DNA of 64,000 nt, taken from positions 1-64,000 of the forward strand of contig JAYTTF010000262.1 of the NCBI GenBank assembly GCA_043745195.1, read 5' to 3'. A program made the position numbers and the translations under genes. Source of the stretch: JANXSF01 sp043745195 (lineage in GTDB: Bacteria; Acidobacteriota; Terriglobia; Bryobacterales; Bryobacteraceae). The number at the start of each line of letters is the position of its first letter. Position 1 is the first letter of the stretch. The notes under the pieces are model-generated. The model saw only the letters and a program-made list of their open reading frames with translations. It ran no database searches and was not told where the DNA came from. Shown piece by piece: positions 61,588 through 64,000 of the stretch.

Positions 61588-63246
61588 TTAATGAGTCGCA
61601 TAAACAACGAATGTCGCATTCTCAAAAATCGGGGTGGCCTCTTTGAACCGGTCCTTGACTTTCACCACTAAGTAGTCTGCTGGTACAAATTTGTAAGCTT
61701 CCAGCGAAGTCAAATAGGGTTTAGCAAGCGTTGCTTGCCATCTTGACCACCATTCATCGGCCAGTCCCTTATGAAAATTTACTTGGCCGCCACTCTTCCA
61801 GTCTACAAAAATAGCTCGTGCTGATTCCCCGCGAAATACTCCAGGATAGAGTTCCTTTCCTGCGTCAGGAAAGTGAAAAACACTATCCGTCGGCGTCTGT
61901 TTCGACCACGCGATGAGCGATTCCAAATCCCGGTTATAGACTTTTGGATGAGTACTGATTCCAGCCACGTTAGGAATGGCCCAGAACGGAAATAGGATAG
62001 CCAGACAAATCAAAGCTGGACCAAGCACTGCTTTCCGGTTTATCAGGACGTTTGCGGTCACTGCCAGCATACTCAACAACAGTAAAAGGACAACCTTTTT
62101 CAGCACTGATTCCTTTGTAAGAAATGGCAGGAACGCCTCCCAGGTTTGTGTTTGAACTGGAACGGAATACGCCAAATAAAACCACACCAGGCTAAGCCAG
62201 TACCTCCTCCGCTGAGCGTAGCGGATTCCAACCGCAATGGCTCCCAAAACCGCCCACGCCATGACAAACAGCAAAGCCCTTCCTACCTGGAGTTGCGGTC
62301 CCATGGCCCACTTGCCTTTCTCCAAAATGAGGTAGGAAAGTGGGATGCTACACACACCAATAATTGTGAGTCCGACGTGAAAGTGCCGAAGGGTTTCTGG
62401 TGCCAGTACCCACAAAAGCTTTGCCGATAGGAGCGACGCCGCAAGTAAGAGTAAATATTTCCCCCACCAGAGATCCAGCCACATTCCCACCCAATTGTAG
62501 GAAGCCCGCATGCGTTGCAAATGCTCTAGGCTCTGATCAAGTAACACGAATAGATTTTGCTTTTCCTGTTCTCCAATTTGAAACCTGGAAACGATCACAA
62601 GCAACACGACAAAACCTCCCAGAATCCCCGCAACCTGCAATCGATTCTGGCGCCAAGCCCCCGTTGCTGGAGGGCGAAGTAGTAGGAATCCCATCACAAG
62701 CCAGACCGCCCAGACTGTGGGCGGATGCACTAACAAAGCCAAACCTGCAGCAATTGCGGCTCGCTTGGGACATTCATTTGCTATCCATCCGATGGCCAAC
62801 CACAGCAGCGGTAAGGCCATGGCGCGCGGAACAGGCTCCAACTCCCAAAGCATTACCGCTGGGCCATGCACAAAGGCTCCAATGGCATAGCAACCCACCC
62901 CGAAGAGGCTCATCACCCTGGAAAAACTCCAGGCCCGAAAAATCAACCAGATTCCATAAATGCCGGCCAATCGGAATACGAAGTGAAGTGTTGGCAATAC
63001 ATGGTTGAACCCAAGGCCTGTAACCTTTCTTCCTGTCAATGCCAATTCATCGTAAATAGTAAAGGAAAGATGGGGGTTTGTGGCAATCAGATCTTTCCCT
63101 AAAAGCTGTGGATCCCATAGCCGTTCCAGCATGGGTAAATAGATCTGGGTATCCGAAGTCAGATAGGTATGACCGGGAAAGACAAAATAGCTAAGGCAAT
63201 TGATTCCCGTCAGCGCAATGGCCACGGCAAGCGTGGTTAACTTCAT
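61588..63246 (-). CDS. Large polytopic membrane protein, unknown
   Basis: 552 residues with about ten or more hydrophobic helices and a soluble end of about 120 residues (TPTDSVFHFPDAGKEL, FVDWKSGGQVNFHKG, DEWWSRW). The start resembles glycosyltransferase-like multi-pass proteins (YLTSDTQIYLPMLERL), but no catalytic motif of GT39 or GT2 type can be seen. It may be a DUF6798-type protein. Overlaps the TPR gene by 4 bases. Confidence 0.72.
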   Translation of the reverse strand: MKLTTLAVAIALTGINCLSYFVFPGHTYLTSDTQIYLPMLERLWDPQLLGKDLIATNPHLSFTIYDELALTGRKVTGLGFNHVLPTLHFVFRLAGIYGIWLIFRAWSFSRVMSLFGVGCYAIGAFVHGPAVMLWELEPVPRAMALPLLWLAIGWIANECPKRAAIAAGLALLVHPPTVWAVWLVMGFLLLRPPATGAWRQNRLQVAGILGGFVVLLVIVSRFQIGEQEKQNLFVLLDQSLEHLQRMRASYNWVGMWLDLWWGKYLLLLAASLLSAKLLWVLAPETLRHFHVGLTIIGVCSIPLSYLILEKGKWAMGPQLQVGRALLFVMAWAVLGAIAVGIRYAQRRRYWLSLVWFYLAYSVPVQTQTWEAFLPFLTKESVLKKVVLLLLLSMLAVTANVLINRKAVLGPALICLAILFPFWAIPNVAGISTHPKVYNRDLESLIAWSKQTPTDSVFHFPDAGKELYPGVFRGESARAIFVDWKSGGQVNFHKGLADEWWSRWQATLAKPYLTSLEAYKFVPADYLVVKVKDRFKEATPIFENATFVVYATH

Positions 63247-63929
63247 TGGGCCGGTGTCTTTTCCAATTGCTGCTTTATCCAGAGCCTTTGGGGATTCAAT
63301 TCAAGGGCTCGGGTTAGTGCTTTCCTTGCGTCAGCGGTTCGTTTCGATTTCCGGAAAGCCAAGCCAATCCATAAATGGGCTTCGGGCAACTTCGGATCAA
63401 TCGCCAAGGCTTTTTCAAAATCCTTGATCGCAATATCTGCACCTCCGCCGAAACTTGCCGGGAGGTAATATTTTCCAACACCACTCGCCACCCAATTCAA
63501 GGCTGATTTGGGGTCAAGCGAAAGCGCAGTGTTCACTTCTCCTTGTGCGCAGCGACCGTACTTCATAACAGTTAGTGGATTAGCAGGGATCACTTGGCCG
63601 CAAAGTGTCCCTAATAATCGGTGAAATTCCGATCGCTTGGCGTCCAGTGCAACAGCAGCCTGTGCCGCAGGGATGCCAGCCTCGGCCGCTGAACGAGCCT
63701 GACCACGGTCATTGACCTCTAGCGCAACCTCAGACAGATAGCTATGTGCCACAGCCGACTGATACTGCGCCATTGGGTCTTTGGGTTTTTGAGCCGCGTT
63801 GGCTGCGGCCGACTTAGCTATTTTTTCCAGAGCAGGCCTGTCCTGGCGATTTCGTGCCTTGTCCAGTTCAGTCTCAGCAGCTCCCCATGAGAGAGCAGAT
63901 ACGAGGAATACGCTTGTGGTGAATTTCAT
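63243..63929 (-). CDS. Exported TPR-repeat protein
   Basis: Signal peptide (FTTSVFLVSALSWGAAE) followed by helical TPR-like repeats (AQYQSAVAHSYLSEVALEV, QAAVALDAKRSEFHRLLGTL, DFEKALAIDPKLPEAHLWIG, ARKALTRALELNPQRLWIK). Partner unknown. 228 residues from ATG 63929; the frame is open 18 codons further up. A -10-like TATACT is at 63967-63972 (minus). Co-translated with the membrane protein that follows. Confidence 0.8.
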   Translation of the reverse strand: MKFTTSVFLVSALSWGAAETELDKARNRQDRPALEKIAKSAAANAAQKPKDPMAQYQSAVAHSYLSEVALEVNDRGQARSAAEAGIPAAQAAVALDAKRSEFHRLLGTLCGQVIPANPLTVMKYGRCAQGEVNTALSLDPKSALNWVASGVGKYYLPASFGGGADIAIKDFEKALAIDPKLPEAHLWIGLAFRKSKRTADARKALTRALELNPQRLWIKQQLEKTPAQ

Positions 63930-64000
63930 TACTCTAGACGGGAAACTTCCCGTTGCCCTACTAAAAAGTATAATCCCAAGCACGCCAACAGCCCACCGTT

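Noticed and set aside
62400..63008. 202-codon plus-strand frame opposite the membrane-protein gene
   Set aside because: Pro/Arg-rich antisense frame of a hydrophobic gene, not coding-like.
1..64000. tRNA, rRNA, CRISPR arrays, complete insertion sequences
   Set aside because: None were seen on reading both strands; weak or diverged ones could have been missed without a search.

Overview
The window looks like a chromosomal segment of an Acidobacteriota member of the Solibacter/Bryobacter group. The strongest pointer is the 705-residue Ig-repeat protein at 45235-47352, whose C-terminus has the character of the 'Soli' C-terminal domain (TIGR03437). Supporting signs are a PQQ dehydrogenase with a diheme cytochrome c, a DUF1080 protein, a Tat-exported DUF362 protein, several secreted proteins with Sec or twin-arginine signals, and a wzz/BY-kinase exopolysaccharide set. 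Base composition is moderate and fairly even. Almost every stretch is coding; no tRNA, rRNA or CRISPR array was seen.

Layout. 1-600: frameshifted phage terminase relic. 0.6-9.1 kb: gamma-glutamyltransferase, zinc-ribbon microprotein, M28 peptidase, acyl-CoA synthetase, prmA, then an AGE epimerase coupled to an alanine-racemase-fold enzyme. 9.2-11.6 kb: malate dehydrogenase and an undecaprenyl-phosphate sugar transferase. 11.9-17.2 kb: a complete isc operon (iscR-iscS-iscU-iscA-hscB-hscA-iscX) behind a promoter with an IscR-type operator. 17.2-24 kb: esterase-like protein, aldo-keto reductase, GNAT, membrane protein, oligopeptidase B, exported propeller protein. 24-30.6 kb: dciA, gatC-gatA, Mn/Fe superoxide dismutase, an NfeD-like membrane protein, a SPOR protein, lipA, lnt. 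30.5-35.2 kb (minus strand): DUF1080, cdaA-cdaR-glmM, DUF362. 35.3-42.8 kb: degenerate antitoxin, nuoI, a thioredoxin-fold protein with a STAS protein, an aldehyde:ferredoxin oxidoreductase paired with larE, a repeat-rich secreted protein, a membrane protein and hemB. 42.8-50.4 kb: PQQ dehydrogenase plus cytochrome c, the Ig-repeat protein, purA and a GT39-like membrane protein. 50.4-51.5 kb: non-coding repeat-rich block. 51.5-56.7 kb: mutarotase, a Cys-rich exported protein and the BY-kinase/Wzz/Wza set. 56.8-64 kb: EVE protein, a second racemase-fold enzyme with an M19 dipeptidase, SRPBCC, outer-membrane barrel, YHS, polytopic membrane and TPR proteins.

How genes work together. The isc operon makes and transfers Fe-S clusters, used locally by LipA, NuoI and the AOR enzyme. 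CdaA/CdaR/GlmM join c-di-AMP synthesis to cell-wall precursor synthesis. The Wza/Wzz/BY-kinase genes and the distant sugar transferase would serve one exopolysaccharide pathway. The PQQ dehydrogenase would pass electrons to the overlapping cytochrome c. The M19 dipeptidase and racemase-fold enzyme suggest D-amino-acid turnover.

Most unusual content: (1) a ~230-bp element present twice in opposite orientation, at 41531-41760 upstream of hemB and 61321-61560 upstream of a YHS gene; (2) the block at 50371-51486, where two relics of the adjacent mutarotase gene flank a perfect 27-bp inverted repeat and several paired short repeats. I did not find a convincing wholly new multi-gene system. These elements, the AOR-larE pair, the zinc-finger HscB and the secreted NGN-repeat protein are the best leads.
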